Below are positions 1-9,345 of a stretch of DNA of 64,000 nucleotides, in pieces (position 1 is the first letter of the stretch; the number at the start of each line of letters is the position of its first letter). The notes beneath the pieces were generated by a model that ran no database searches, was not told the DNA's origin, and saw only the letters and a list, made by a program, of their open reading frames with translations. The stretch covers positions 387,845-451,844 of the forward strand of contig NZ_FZOG01000002.1 of the NCBI RefSeq assembly GCF_900188155.1, given 5' to 3'. The stretch comes from Pseudomonas segetis (GTDB lineage: Bacteria; Pseudomonadota; Gammaproteobacteria; Pseudomonadales; Pseudomonadaceae). Made by a program: the position numbers and the translations under genes.

Positions 1-851
1 CCATCGGCTTGTGCCTGGCCTCAGGTGTTGTCGGGCTGTTGTCATATTTCCTCACGGATACGCAATTCCTTGAGTGGGGCTGGAGAATTGCCTTCCTGCT
101 CAGCGCGGGACTGGTATTTGTCGGTACCTGGATTCGTCTCAATGTCATGGAGAGCCCGGAGTTTGCCAAGGTCAAGGCTGCAAACGCCGAAGCGGCCATC
201 CCCTTTGTCGACATGATGAAACGCTACCCGAAAAATGTCCTGGCCGGCATGGGTGCACGCTATATCGACGGCGTGTTCTTCAATGTTTTCGGGGTGTTCT
301 CGCTCAGCTACCTGACGCAAACACTCAACTTGCCACGCTCGGAGGCTCTGATTGGCGTCATGGTTGCCGCTGTTGTCATGTGTTTTAGCATTCCCATGTT
401 TGGCGCGTTGTCCGACCGCATTGGCCGTACCCGGGTCTATTTCTGGGGATCACTGATTACCGCCATTTCAGCCTTTCCGGCGTTCTGGCTGATGATGACC
501 AGCGGCGGCAATATGTTCATCATTTGGCTGGCCATTGTGGTGCCGCTCGGTATTTTCTATGCAGCGGTTTATGGGCCTGAGGCAGCGCTGTTCTGCGAGC
601 TGTTTGACGCCAAGGTGCGCTACACGGGGATCTCGTTTGTCTATCAATTCTCCGGAATCTTCGCCAGCGGCCTGACCCCGATGATTGCCACCGCGCTGAT
701 GCGCAGCAACGACGGTCAGCCCTGGACGACCTGCCTGTATGTGTTGTTCGCCGGTGCGGTGAGCGCTTACTCCGCCTGGTGGATTGGCAACCGCAACAAG
801 CGCTCAGCCAGTGAGTCACTGCTGAATACGGCCCCCGCCGCCAGTCGCTAG
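1..851 (+). CDS. MFS transporter, MHS (metabolite:H+ symporter) type, 5' truncated
   Basis: The reading frame is open from the first bases of the window, so the start codon and N-terminal half lie outside; about 282 residues are visible. They show six to seven hydrophobic helices and the loop motif GALSDRIGRTRVYFWG, the repeated MFS signature (GxxxDRxGR) between helices 8 and 9. The aromatic-rich C-terminal half, with the long cytoplasmic linker ending in a PEFAKV-like segment, resembles the MHS family that imports organic acids or osmolytes with protons. The substrate cannot be told from this part. A hairpin follows 12 bases after the stop. Confidence 0.85.
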   Translation, partial: IGLCLASGVVGLLSYFLTDTQFLEWGWRIAFLLSAGLVFVGTWIRLNVMESPEFAKVKAANAEAAIPFVDMMKRYPKNVLAGMGARYIDGVFFNVFGVFSLSYLTQTLNLPRSEALIGVMVAAVVMCFSIPMFGALSDRIGRTRVYFWGSLITAISAFPAFWLMMTSGGNMFIIWLAIVVPLGIFYAAVYGPEAALFCELFDAKVRYTGISFVYQFSGIFASGLTPMIATALMRSNDGQPWTTCLYVLFAGAVSAYSAWWIGNRNKRSASESLLNTAPAASR

Positions 852-863
852 GCAATTGGAAAA

Positions 864-903
864 CAGCCGCCCCGCTTAGACGTTGATCCAAGCGGGGCGG
901 CTG
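864..903. terminator. Hairpin after the MFS gene, terminator-like
   Basis: Perfect 14-bp arms (864-877 and 890-903, CAGCCGCCCCGCTT and its complement) enclose a 12-nt loop. No T run follows on the plus strand; a short A run precedes it, so it would end transcription better in the minus direction. It lies just behind the MFS stop codon. Confidence 0.6.
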
Positions 904-1160
904 GTCGTAACTGGCCCCATAAAGCTGCCAGTCCTGGCTCTTGGCCAAAGTCAGTGACGCACTAGACTTTAGCCACCTCTCCAAAGGAGAGTCGCCTCCC
1001 TTCCCGCTTGTAACATCGCGCCTTGCACCCAGGCTGCAGATCGGGAAACACCAAAACAATAACAATGCGCCAAGCTTGCGACTGCTGAATAAGCCAGTTG
1101 GATTCTTTGCTGTGCGTATGAAATGGAGCCGAATATTACTGACACTTGAGAACCACTGCC
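904..1160. other. Intergenic leader before the DUF3461 gene
   Basis: About 257 bases without a convincing gene. Overlapping short frames here lack ribosome sites and family resemblance. It probably holds the promoter of the DUF3461 gene, but I cannot place -35/-10 boxes with confidence. Confidence 0.4.
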
Positions 1161-1535
1161 ATGAACGACTATCCGACCCTGAAAGAGCTGGGCATCCACG
1201 CTACCGCAACCATCAAGCGCTTCAGCCTGCGCCGCGAGAGTGACCGCGATGTGTTGAAGATTCACTTTTATCGCCCGGCCAAGGCACTGCGCTCGCCCAG
1301 CCAGAAGTTCACCTTTGCCCATCCGCGCAAGGCCATTCCCGGGCAAAGTCGGCTTAGCCAGTCCTTCGCTGAGTTAGCTCCAAGCAGCCCGGTATTGCGC
1401 AGCGCGCTGGTCGAGCTCGAGCAGCTCACAGCGCAACAACGGCCGGCACCACAGGCAGAGCCGCTTGCCATTGTGAACCCGGCCGCACCAAACCGGCTAG
1501 CTGAAGCTCGTCCAGCAGCCGAGTGCCTCGGCTGA
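1161..1535 (+). CDS. DUF3461 family protein
   Basis: A 124-residue protein beginning MNDYPTLKELGIHATATI, with the family pattern YPTLxExG, then a basic segment leading to DVLKIHFYRPAKALRSPSQK and a final conserved region with SPVLRSALVELEQL. This matches DUF3461, a small soluble family typical of gammaproteobacteria and present in Pseudomonas; its function is unknown. The ATG at 1161 fits the family start; a TTG five codons upstream is possible but less likely. The C-terminal 30 residues, rich in Ala and Pro, look like a disordered lineage-specific tail. It converges on the next gene, with only seven bases between stops. Confidence 0.8.
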   Translation: MNDYPTLKELGIHATATIKRFSLRRESDRDVLKIHFYRPAKALRSPSQKFTFAHPRKAIPGQSRLSQSFAELAPSSPVLRSALVELEQLTAQQRPAPQAEPLAIVNPAAPNRLAEARPAAECLG

Positions 1536-1542
1536 AGCGGTT

Positions 1543-1788
1543 TTAGCTCTGAACTGGCTCAGCAGCAGTGCTCATCTGCGCCATCTTGCTGGCAAAAAGC
1601 TGAGCCAGTGCATTCGCGTCGCCTCCCGATTCATCCAGGGCATCGACCACCGCCTGCAACGTTGGCTGGGTTTTCTCCAGAAGCGCCTCTATATATTGCT
1701 CGGGCGTCACCTGGGTATGCGCCTCATAGCGCTTGAACAGGTCGAGCAACTGCTTGTTGACCGGGAGTATCAGGGTATCTGTGGGCAT
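1543..1788 (-). CDS. Small conserved hypothetical protein
   Basis: I take the ATG at 1788, preceded by GAGAGG at good distance, giving 81 residues; a longer frame reaching 1902 has no ribosome site. The protein starts MPTDTLILPVNKQLLDLF and is predicted to be mostly helical, with a VTPEQYIEALLEKTQPTL segment and an Ala/Met-rich end. The pattern of a short N-terminal strand followed by helices recalls ribbon-helix-helix-like or small regulatory proteins, but I do not recognise the family. No signal peptide or membrane segment is seen. Confidence 0.6.
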   Translation of the reverse strand: MPTDTLILPVNKQLLDLFKRYEAHTQVTPEQYIEALLEKTQPTLQAVVDALDESGGDANALAQLFASKMAQMSTAAEPVQS

Positions 1789-1995
1789 GGGTAAACCTCT
1801 CGCTAGCCTGGCCCCATCCTTAGTGGGTTCAGCTCCAGACAATAGAGCCAGTTCGCTACCAGGGGTGGCGCCAGCAATACCGATCAGCTGTTTACCACTC
1901 ACCGTTGGCCGTATAAGCCACAGCCAACTGGCCCCTTCGCCACGGTATGGGCGTCTTTAGAATCAGGTCATTGTCCTGTTATCGAGGCACCATCC

Positions 1996-2976
1996 ATGAC
2001 CGACCTGAAGCTTGAACCTGCCAGCCGCCTGGTGCCTGCTCGCGAACTCTTTGGCATAGACAGCAAGATGCGCGTGCCAGTATTGCTCAAGCAGGATGAT
2101 CAAGTACCCGAGATCGACAGCGCCTACCGCTTTAACCCGGAGGTCACCCAGGCGGTGCTCGCCGGCTTCACCCGCAACCGCCGCGTCATGCTGCAAGGTT
2201 TGCACGGCACGGGTAAATCCACCCATATCGAACAGATCGCCGCACGGCTCAACTGGCCCTGTGTGCGGGTCAACCTGGATGGTCATATCAGCCGCCTGGA
2301 CCTGATCGGCAAGGACGCAATAGTGTTGCGCGAGGGCAAGCAGGTCACCGAGTTTCAGGAAGGCATTCTACCCTGGGCGCTGCGCCGTCCGGTGGCGCTG
2401 ATCTTCGACGAGTACGATGCCGGGCGCCCAGATGTGATGTTCGTTATCCAGCGTATTCTCGAGCGCGACGGCAAGCTTAACCTGCTCGATCAGAACCAGC
2501 TCATTACCCCGCATCCGCTGTTTCGCCTGTTCGCCACCTCCAATACCGTGGGCCTGGGCAACCTCAACGGCTTGTACAACGGCACGCAAGTGCTCAACCA
2601 GGCGCAGCTTGATCGCTGGAATATCGTCGCCACCCTCAATTACTTGCCACCCGAGGAGGAGCAAGCCATTGTCGCCGCCCGCGTGCCACAGTTGCTTGGG
2701 CTTTATGACTCAAGCCTGCTGGCCGCGATGGTTGCCGTTGCCGGGCTGACCCGCGAAGGCTTTGCCTGCGGCGACCTTTCGACCCTGATGTCGCCACGCT
2801 GCGTTATTTCATGGGCGGAAAACACGGAGATCTTCGCGGACACCGCGTTGGCGTTTCGCTTGTCCTTCCTCAACAAGTGCGACGAGGCAGAACGCAGCAT
2901 AGTTGCCGAGTATTACCAGCGCTGCTTCGATCATGAGCTTGAAGAATCCGCCCTGCCCAAGCTGGCACTGGCTTGA
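1996..2976 (+). CDS. cobS: CobS-like AAA+ ATPase (cobaltochelatase subunit)
   Basis: A 326-residue MoxR-class AAA+ protein. Walker A is GLHGTGKST (residues 68-76), Walker B ALIFDEYD (134-141), sensor 1 ATSNT (about 180) and a QLDRW arginine-finger segment follows. The stretches [19 protein letters not shown] and [15 protein letters not shown] match aerobic-pathway CobS closely. CobS forms a ring that pairs with CobT and drives CobN to insert cobalt into hydrogenobyrinate a,c-diamide. No cobN or other cobalamin gene is in this window. It overlaps the cobT-like gene by a few bases, so the two are co-transcribed and probably co-translated. Confidence 0.88.
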   Translation: MTDLKLEPASRLVPARELFGIDSKMRVPVLLKQDDQVPEIDSAYRFNPEVTQAVLAGFTRNRRVMLQGLHGTGKSTHIEQIAARLNWPCVRVNLDGHISRLDLIGKDAIVLREGKQVTEFQEGILPWALRRPVALIFDEYDAGRPDVMFVIQRILERDGKLNLLDQNQLITPHPLFRLFATSNTVGLGNLNGLYNGTQVLNQAQLDRWNIVATLNYLPPEEEQAIVAARVPQLLGLYDSSLLAAMVAVAGLTREGFACGDLSTLMSPRCVISWAENTEIFADTALAFRLSFLNKCDEAERSIVAEYYQRCFDHELEESALPKLALA

Positions 2977-4703
2977 GCATTCAAATGCAGCCGCCTCGGC
3001 GTGAAAAGCACCAGCAACAACTCGAGGAACTATGCGCGGCGACCTTGCGCGCACTCTCGGGAGAACGCCGCCTGCGTTATCGTGGCGCCCGCCTGGAGGT
3101 CAATGGGCAACGAATAGCAGTACGCGCCCCCCATCTGCACCCCAACCCGGAACATGATGATTTTTCGGCCTATCGTGGCGTTGCCGACAGCCTGGCACTG
3201 CGCCTCAAGCACAGCGACAGAGCATTGCTGCAAACGCAATTGCCAGACCAGCCGATCGCCCGCCTGGTCTTCGAGCTGCTCGAACAGCTACGGGTTGAGT
3301 CGCTGGTCAGCGACAGTCATCCGGGCGTACGCCGTAACCTGATGCAGCGCTTTGCGCAGTGGAGCCAGCAGTTTCTCGATTCAGGTCAAGCCGAGGGCCA
3401 TGTAGGGCTGATGCTCTACACCCTGGCGCAAATGAGTTGGTTCTTGCTGTGCGGCGGGCGGGCCAGCGAGCAGACTGAGATGTTGATCGAGGCCCCCAGG
3501 CTGAGCCTGCTTGGACATTTCGGCCCACACTTTGGTCTGTTGCGCCGTTGCCGCCATCAACAATCGATATACGGCCTGCATGCGCGGTTTATCGCCGAAA
3601 AAATCGTCGAACTGCTCGATCAACTTGATGTGCAAAAGGATGAGCGCAACGCATCCCAAGCCACCGAAAAGGTACAGCTCGCCTTTGCCCTGCTGCTTGA
3701 CGACGCTGAAGGCGACGGCGAAGAGCAAGACAGCAGTCATGCCAACACCCAGGGCAACTCACGCAATAGCCAGCAGACGTTCAGCTATCAGGTGTTTAGC
3801 CGCGAATATGACCGCGAAGTACTGGCCCACAACCTGGTTCGCGCAGACCTGCTTAGACAACTACGCCAGCGCCTGGACCAACGCATGGCGGCTCAGGGCC
3901 TCAACCTGCCACGCCTGGCCAAACGCCTGAGCGCATTGCTTGCCCGCCCCCAACGCGATGGCTGGGCCTTTGCCCAACAGGACGGCCAGATCGATGCTAG
4001 CAGGCTCAGTCGCCTGATCATCAGCCCGCAACAGCAGGAAATTTTCCGTCAAGAACGCCTGCGCCCGAAATGCGATTGCGCAGTCAGCCTGCTGATTGAT
4101 AACTCTGGCTCCATGCGTAACCACATCGACGCCATCGCCTTGCTGGTCGACAGCCTGACCCGCGCCTTGGAGCTGGCGGGAGCCCAGACAGAAATACTCG
4201 GTTTCACAACCGGACAGTGGAATGGTGGGCGCCCGTTAAAGCACTGGCGTGCCAGCGGCCAGCCCGCCGAACCTGGCCGCTTGAATGAACTGGAGCATCG
4301 CATCTACAAAGACGCCAGCACCTCTTGGCGTAAGGCGCGACCTAGCATCGCCGCACTACTCAAATCCGACCTGTTCCGCGAAAGCATTGACGGAGAAGCC
4401 CTGCTTTGGGCCCAGCGCAGGCTGCTGAAGCTGCAAGCCACGCGGCGCATATTGATCATCGTCAGCGATGGTTGCCCAATGGACGGCGCGACGCACCAGG
4501 CCAACACCAGCGATATCCTCGATCTGCACCTGAAACAAGTTGCCCGGCAGATCGAGCAGCAATCTGCGGTACAACTCTATGCACTTGGGGTTGGCCTGGA
4601 CCTAAGCAACTACTACCACAACAGCCTTGAGCTAGACCTTGCAAGCAGCTTCGACAACCGCATATTCGATGAAATCCTGCAGCTACTGCAACGGCGTCTC
4701 TGA
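2973..4703 (+). CDS. cobT: CobT-like VWA protein (cobaltochelatase subunit)
   Basis: A protein of up to 576 residues. The C-terminal third is a von Willebrand A domain with an intact [14 protein letters not shown], near residue 375, followed by [13 protein letters not shown] and [13 protein letters not shown], both characteristic of CobT. The middle has an acidic, Asn/Ser-rich linker (about 248-275), shorter than in the classical Brucella protein. The N-terminal helical region includes the [14 protein letters not shown] segment. Translation may start at TTG 2973, overlapping the cobS stop as TTGA, or at ATG 2985; neither has a strong ribosome site, suggesting coupling to cobS. It acts with CobS on a CobN-type chelatase. 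Confidence 0.85.
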   Translation: MSIQMQPPRREKHQQQLEELCAATLRALSGERRLRYRGARLEVNGQRIAVRAPHLHPNPEHDDFSAYRGVADSLALRLKHSDRALLQTQLPDQPIARLVFELLEQLRVESLVSDSHPGVRRNLMQRFAQWSQQFLDSGQAEGHVGLMLYTLAQMSWFLLCGGRASEQTEMLIEAPRLSLLGHFGPHFGLLRRCRHQQSIYGLHARFIAEKIVELLDQLDVQKDERNASQATEKVQLAFALLLDDAEGDGEEQDSSHANTQGNSRNSQQTFSYQVFSREYDREVLAHNLVRADLLRQLRQRLDQRMAAQGLNLPRLAKRLSALLARPQRDGWAFAQQDGQIDASRLSRLIISPQQQEIFRQERLRPKCDCAVSLLIDNSGSMRNHIDAIALLVDSLTRALELAGAQTEILGFTTGQWNGGRPLKHWRASGQPAEPGRLNELEHRIYKDASTSWRKARPSIAALLKSDLFRESIDGEALLWAQRRLLKLQATRRILIIVSDGCPMDGATHQANTSDILDLHLKQVARQIEQQSAVQLYALGVGLDLSNYYHNSLELDLASSFDNRIFDEILQLLQRRL

Positions 4704-4828
4704 GCATGCAGATCCGCTATTATCTGGCACCTTCCAGCACTGCCAAACACCCCTGAAACCTGCGCTGTCTTTTGGTGCAAGCACCTGATTTATCGCGTTT
4801 TTCCGCCCCTCATTCGAGCATGGAAAAC

Positions 4829-4867
4829 TGGCCCTAGACAGGCCACAAATGTGGCCCTAAACAGCCC
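4829..4867. repeat. Short palindrome flanked by imperfect direct repeats
   Basis: GGCCACAAATGTGGCC (4841-4856) is a perfect inverted repeat overlapped by two 16-bp direct copies, TGGCCCTAGACAGGCC at 4829 and TGGCCCTAAACAGCCC at 4852, identical at 14 of 16 positions and 23 bp apart. It lies between cobT and the TRAP transporter. It could be an operator for the TRAP genes or a weak cobT terminator; no T run follows. Confidence 0.4.
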
Positions 4868-5043
4868 GGCAACACAGGCGGATTATTGATCAGGTCAAAT
4901 GTAATTGACGGGTTATAACCGGCTGCACTTGCAGCAATACTGCACCTGGAGCGCCCGTTAAGCCTTACTCGAGCCTTGCTTACACAGCAGTCGCTCGATC
5001 TGCACTTTCGTAATCCAAAACAACTAGAACGGAGTACGCAGTT
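4868..5043 (+). promoter_or_regulatory. Leader and presumed promoter region of the TRAP operon
   Basis: The remainder of the 340-base gap before dctP contains no gene. AACGGAG lies a few bases ahead of the dctP ATG and is its ribosome site. I looked for the sigma-54 promoter often found before dicarboxylate TRAP operons and found no GG-N10-GC element with acceptable flanks. Confidence 0.35.
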
Positions 5044-6060
5044 ATGACAACCAGCAAAGGATTCACCCGACCGATTGTCCTCGCCCTATGCTTACTGGCG
5101 GCAGTCATGGGCAGCAGCATTACCCAAGCGAAAACCTTCCGCGTTGCCGTAGGCGATGGTGCCGGTGGCACCCAACATGAGCTGGGCCTAAAGTTTGCTG
5201 AAGAACTGAAAGCCCGGACCGGTGGCAAGGATGACGCCAAGCTCTTCTTAAATGGCCAGCTCGGCAGCGAAGAAGACACCGTCAGCAACGCGGCCATGGG
5301 TACGCTGGACTTCTCGATCCTGGCCATCAACAACGTCACGCCATTCTCGCCCTCGGTTGGCATCCTGACGATGCCCTACATGATCCAAAGCCTCGATGAC
5401 GCCGTAACCCTGACCCAGAGCGATATCGGCAAGACCCTGATCGACAACACTGTGCGCGATGCCGGTGTGCGCATTATCGGCTGGGCCTACTCAGGCTTCA
5501 GGGTCCTGACCAACTCGAAGAAGCCGGTCAAGACAGTGGAAGACCTGGCAGGCCTGCAGATTCGCGTACCCAAGAACGAAATCATGATCGACACCTACCG
5601 CGCCTGGGGCATCAACCCAACGCCAATGGCCTGGTCCGAAACCTTTACCGGCTTGCAGCTGAAGGTGGTTGACGGTCAGGACAACCCTTACCTGACCGTC
5701 AATGCCATGAAGTTTGACGAGGTGCAAAAATATGTCACCAACCTGCGCTACCTGTTCTCTATCGAACCACTGATTGTCAGTGAATCGATGTTCCAGGAAC
5801 AAAGCCCGCAAATGCAGCAAATCATCCTCGATGCGGGCAAGGCGGCAACGCTGCACAGCGCCAAGTGGCTGGTTGAGCAGGAAGACAGGATCAAGCAAGA
5901 GCTGGTCACAAAGGGCATGGAAATCAGCGATCCGGCCAACGGTGAGAAAGAATGGATTGATCTGGCCGTGTCGAAGGTCTGGCCCAAGTACTACGAGCAG
6001 CTCGGCGGCAAGGAGCAAGTCAATGTGGTGCTCAAGGCCTTGGGTCGCGAGACCATCTAA
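5044..6060 (+). CDS. dctP: TRAP transporter substrate-binding protein, DctP family
   Basis: A 338-residue periplasmic binding protein with a clear signal peptide (charged start, hydrophobic core, cleavage near residue 29 after ITQA). The mature part shows the DctP/TAXI-unlike layout: a GTQHELGLKFAEELKARTGG start, GVRIIGWAYSGFRVLTNSKKPV, and DLAGLQIRVPKNEIMIDTYR, which contains the conserved arginine that binds the carboxylate of the ligand. DctP captures an organic acid and hands it to the DctQM membrane pair, driven by sodium. The ligand is not certain; C4-dicarboxylates, sugar acids and keto acids are all possible. First gene of a three-gene operon. Confidence 0.92.
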   Translation: MTTSKGFTRPIVLALCLLAAVMGSSITQAKTFRVAVGDGAGGTQHELGLKFAEELKARTGGKDDAKLFLNGQLGSEEDTVSNAAMGTLDFSILAINNVTPFSPSVGILTMPYMIQSLDDAVTLTQSDIGKTLIDNTVRDAGVRIIGWAYSGFRVLTNSKKPVKTVEDLAGLQIRVPKNEIMIDTYRAWGINPTPMAWSETFTGLQLKVVDGQDNPYLTVNAMKFDEVQKYVTNLRYLFSIEPLIVSESMFQEQSPQMQQIILDAGKAATLHSAKWLVEQEDRIKQELVTKGMEISDPANGEKEWIDLAVSKVWPKYYEQLGGKEQVNVVLKALGRETI

Positions 6061-6170
6061 GCCAGCACCTGAACGTTGAAACCGCCATCGGTGCAACCCC
6101 CGCCGATGGCTGACCGCTCACGCTGTAGAGCGCAAAGCCCGATTGCCGGGTACGCGTTCGGGAAAGCGCT

Positions 6171-6770
6171 ATGAAATCTTCCAGCCGTTTATTCAACATT
6201 ATCGACAACCTTGAAAATTACATTTGCCGGGTACTCCTGGCGCTGTTTGTAATTATCCTGTTTGCCCAGATTCTCAGCCGCAACCTGTTCAATCACTCGC
6301 TCTCCTGGACAGAAGAGCTGGTGACCTACATGTTTGTCTGGTTCGCCTTCTTTGGTGCCAGCTACGCCGCCAAACTGGCCGCCCATAACCGCGTGACGTT
6401 CCAGTTCAAGCTGATGCCGCGCAAGGTTGCAGTTGCACTTGAAGCACTCTCGGACCTGATCTGGATCTGCTTCAACTGCTACTTCGTCTACCTCAGCGTG
6501 ATGTTCTTCATGAAGGCCAATGTCTTCTGGAAATCACAGACTCTGGGCGTACCCATGAAATACCTCTACCTGATCTTGCCTATCGCCTTCAGCTTGATGA
6601 CCCTGCGCGTGCTCCAGGTCAACTACTACAAACTGGTCAAGGGCATCGATATCCGTGATCCGGAAGCTCAGGAACTGGACAAGATCATCCACGACGCTCA
6701 AGCCCAGACAGCCGGGCAACCCCCAAGTACGCGCCAGGTAACTCATCTACAGGAGCGGGTTCATGGTTGA
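6171..6770 (+). CDS. dctQ: TRAP transporter small permease, DctQ family
   Basis: A 199-residue membrane protein with four hydrophobic segments (around residues 15-35, 48-65, 88-108 and 123-145). It has the DctQ signature SWTEELVTYMFVWFAFFGAS, in which the WTEE acidic pair is typical. The C-terminal 40 residues are hydrophilic and cytoplasmic. It pairs with DctM to form the transport unit; its own role is thought to be structural. It lies 110 bases behind dctP and overlaps dctM by eight bases. Confidence 0.92.
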   Translation: MKSSSRLFNIIDNLENYICRVLLALFVIILFAQILSRNLFNHSLSWTEELVTYMFVWFAFFGASYAAKLAAHNRVTFQFKLMPRKVAVALEALSDLIWICFNCYFVYLSVMFFMKANVFWKSQTLGVPMKYLYLILPIAFSLMTLRVLQVNYYKLVKGIDIRDPEAQELDKIIHDAQAQTAGQPPSTRQVTHLQERVHG

Positions 6771-8106
6771 TACCACTGTTGTTTATATCCTGTTTGGCTC
6801 CTTTATCCTGTTGTTGCTGATTGGCACGCCGATCAGTATTTCATTGGCGGTTTCGGCCCTGGCCTCTTTTCTCTACCTTGGCGAAAACCCGATCAAGTTC
6901 GTTCAGATCGCCTTTACCTCGGTGGGATCGTTTCCCTTGATGGCGCTGCCGGCATTTATTCTGGCAGGCGCATTAATGGAGGCAGCGGGCATTTCCAGGC
7001 GCCTGGTAGCGCTGGCCGAAAGTTTTGCAGGCCCCATAACCGGTGGCATCTCGGCCGCTGCGGTACTGGCCTGCCTGTTCTTCGGCGCCATCTCAGGGTC
7101 GGGCCCCGCGACCACGGCTGCCGTGGGCATGCTGATGATCCCGGCGATGGTCAAGCGCGGTTACGCCAAGGGCTATGCCTCGGCGGTTACGGCGTCTTCT
7201 GGCGGCTTGGGGATCATCATTCCGCCGTCGATTCCGATGGTCATCTTCGGCATTTCAGCCATGGGCATGCTGCCGCCGCCTGCCGCTATCGAGAAATACG
7301 GTGCATTCGATACGGTGTCGATTCCGAAACTCTTCATCGCGGGCGTGGTGCCTGGCCTGATGCTGGCCGGAGGCCTGTTGGCCATGAACTACATTCGCTG
7401 CAAAAAGCTGGGCTACACCGGCAGTAGCGAAGGTTGGTCATCCAGCAGGATACGCAAGGCCATGCGTGAAGGATTCTGGTCGATGCTCGCCCCATTCGTG
7501 ATTCTCGGCGGCATCTATACCGGCCTGTTCACTCCGACCGAATCGGCCATAGTCGCGATCTTCTATACCTTGTTTGTCGGCTTGTTTATCCACAGGGAGC
7601 TGAGTTTCAAGGAGATCTTCAAGTCACTTGAGACAACCACATGGATCACTGGCCGGGTGCTGGTCATCCTGTTCACCGCCACGGTATTTGGCCGGTTGCT
7701 GGTAGAGAATCAGATTCCTGCGGTAGTGGCCGACTCGATGCTCAGCCTGACCGACAACATCTACCTGATCTGGATACTGATTATCGGCTTCCTGCTGTTT
7801 GTCGGCATGTTCATGGAAACCCTGGCCGCGATCATGATCCTGACCCCGGTGATTCTGCCGATCACCTACACCCTGGGAATTGATCCCGTGCATTTCGGGA
7901 TAGTACTGATCTGCTGCCTGAGCATTGGTTTCATGACGCCGCCCATGGGCGAAAACCTGTTTATTGCCTCGGGCATATCCGGCACCGCTATCGAAGATAT
8001 ATCCAAGCGTGCCCTGCCATTCGTGGCGATACTGACCATTGCGACCTTTATCATTGCCTGCGTGCCGGCAATCAGCCTGACGCTCCCCAGGTTGCTCGGT
8101 TACTGA
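6763..8106 (+). CDS. dctM: TRAP transporter large permease, DctM family
   Basis: A 447-residue polytopic protein of about 12 hydrophobic segments with family hallmarks LPLMALPAFILAGALME-like (FPLMALPAFILAGALMEAAG split across residues 50-70), GAISGSGPATTAAVG and the GLGIIIPPSIPMVIFG loop. These hairpin loops form the sodium and substrate sites in this ion-transporter superfamily member. The length is slightly over the usual 425-430. The start overlaps dctQ, and a hairpin follows the stop, closing the operon. Confidence 0.93.
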   Translation: MVDTTVVYILFGSFILLLLIGTPISISLAVSALASFLYLGENPIKFVQIAFTSVGSFPLMALPAFILAGALMEAAGISRRLVALAESFAGPITGGISAAAVLACLFFGAISGSGPATTAAVGMLMIPAMVKRGYAKGYASAVTASSGGLGIIIPPSIPMVIFGISAMGMLPPPAAIEKYGAFDTVSIPKLFIAGVVPGLMLAGGLLAMNYIRCKKLGYTGSSEGWSSSRIRKAMREGFWSMLAPFVILGGIYTGLFTPTESAIVAIFYTLFVGLFIHRELSFKEIFKSLETTTWITGRVLVILFTATVFGRLLVENQIPAVVADSMLSLTDNIYLIWILIIGFLLFVGMFMETLAAIMILTPVILPITYTLGIDPVHFGIVLICCLSIGFMTPPMGENLFIASGISGTAIEDISKRALPFVAILTIATFIIACVPAISLTLPRLLGY

Positions 8107-8126
8107 CCGGGCCCGGCGGACACCAT

Positions 8127-8157
8127 AATGGCCCGGTACAGCGGGCCATTTATATTT
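8127..8157 (+). terminator. Rho-independent terminator of the TRAP operon
   Basis: Nine-bp arms AATGGCCCG (8127-8135) and CGGGCCATT (8142-8150) with a 6-nt loop, followed by TATATTTG. It lies 20 bases after the dctM stop. Confidence 0.7.
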
Positions 8158-8190
8158 GACTTGGCATCTGGCTGGCCGATCCCAGGCCTT

Positions 8191-9210
8191 TCAGGGGTAT
8201 AGCAAGCGCTCTGCCAGCGCATCGGCCACTCGCGCCGGAGGTCGCTTGTCCGCCTGGGCATGGGCAAATATCTCGGTCAGCCGAGAAGATATCCTGGCCA
8301 AATGCGCAGTGATCGACGGCAGGCTTTCGCCACGGTGATTGAGGGCGACGTAAATCAACCCGCCAGCGTTGATCACATAATCCGGGGCGTAGAGAATCCC
8401 CCGGGCTTGCAGCGCATCAGAGATATCAGGACTGGCCAATTGATTATTGGCAGCGCCAGCAACCGCTGAGCACCGCAGGCGAGACACCGCCAACTCATCA
8501 AACACGCTGCCCACCCCACAAGGCGCCAGGATGTCACAGGGAACGCTGAGAATCTCGTGATTGGGCACCGGATGCGCGCCAAACTGCTCGATCGCCAATT
8601 CCACCTTGCCCAGATCCAGATCGCTGACCAACAGTTCCGCGCCCGCTGCGTGCAACTGTTCCGCCAGCGCGTAACCAACGTTACCCAAGCCCTGGATCGC
8701 CACCCGCAAGTCTTCCAGGTCATCGGAACCCAAGCGCGCGTAGGCCGTGGCCCTGATACCGGCAAACACGCCCATGGCGGTATGGGGTGATGGATCACCT
8801 GCCTGGGTGGTGCTGGTGACATGCTGGGTGGCCTGGGCGATGCAGTCCATATCAACGCTGGAAGTCCCGCTGTCCATGGCAGTGATATAGCGGCCATCGA
8901 GGCTCTCGATAAACCGGCCAAATGCTTCAAACAACGCGGCGCGGTCATTGATATGTGGAGGGCGCATGATCACCGCCTTGCCACCGCCCTGGTCCAAACC
9001 GGCCAGCGCCGCTTTATAGCTCATGCCCTGGGCAAGACGAATCGCATCCTGCACCGCAAGCTGTGTATTGGCGTAGGGTAAAAATCGACAGCCACCCAAC
9101 GCAGGCCCCAGTTGGGTGTTGTGTATTGCAATGATTGCCTTGAGACCTGTCTGCGGATCCTGCGCGAGATGGAGCGTCTCAAACCGGGCGGCGTCCATGA
9201 TGTCGAACAT
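8191..9210 (-). CDS. Leucine dehydrogenase-like amino acid dehydrogenase
   Basis: A 339-residue member of the Glu/Leu/Phe/Val dehydrogenase family. It carries MSYKAALAGLDQGGGKAVI, holding both active-site lysines (MSYK and GGGK), an N-terminal GPALGGCRF motif that recognises the amino acid, and an NAD-binding IQGLGNVGYALAEQL. Size and motifs fit leucine or valine dehydrogenases, which reversibly deaminate branched-chain amino acids to 2-keto acids with NAD. The ATG at 9210 has AGGGAG upstream; the longer frame to 9321 adds an unrelated extension. Phenylalanine dehydrogenase activity cannot be ruled out. Confidence 0.85.
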   Translation of the reverse strand: MFDIMDAARFETLHLAQDPQTGLKAIIAIHNTQLGPALGGCRFLPYANTQLAVQDAIRLAQGMSYKAALAGLDQGGGKAVIMRPPHINDRAALFEAFGRFIESLDGRYITAMDSGTSSVDMDCIAQATQHVTSTTQAGDPSPHTAMGVFAGIRATAYARLGSDDLEDLRVAIQGLGNVGYALAEQLHAAGAELLVSDLDLGKVELAIEQFGAHPVPNHEILSVPCDILAPCGVGSVFDELAVSRLRCSAVAGAANNQLASPDISDALQARGILYAPDYVINAGGLIYVALNHRGESLPSITAHLARISSRLTEIFAHAQADKRPPARVADALAERLLYP

Positions 9211-9324
9211 GATAAGGCTCCCTAGGGTCTGCCGCCCTTTCATCACCAGCCGCGCTGCGGTGAAACGGTGGCAGCCCCCAATGCGGATTGATGCAATTAT
9301 AGCTTGCCCCTTAAAAAGCAACTG

Positions 9325-9345
9325 ACTGGCTCAGCATAAGCCAGT
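9325..9345. promoter_or_regulatory. Inverted repeat in divergent promoter region, possible operator
   Basis: ACTGGCT (9325-9331) and AGCCAGT (9339-9345) form perfect arms around a 7-nt spacer, 115 bases upstream of the leucine-dehydrogenase-like gene and about 140 upstream of the divergent SirB1-like gene. The geometry fits a dimeric regulator site; a small hairpin is the alternative. Confidence 0.35.

Noticed and set aside
909..1935. Recurring AACTGGCCC words (909, 1926, 4826) as a common regulator site
   Set aside because: The word is short and GC-rich, spacing and context differ, and chance cannot be excluded without a genome-wide count.
1905..1995. Cobalamin riboswitch before cobS
   Set aside because: The gap is too short and lacks the conserved B12-box sequence.
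4868..5043. Sigma-54 promoter before the TRAP genes, as in dicarboxylate operons
   Set aside because: Candidates such as GGCTGCACTTGC at 4921 have the wrong spacing between GG and GC (8 or 11 instead of 10).
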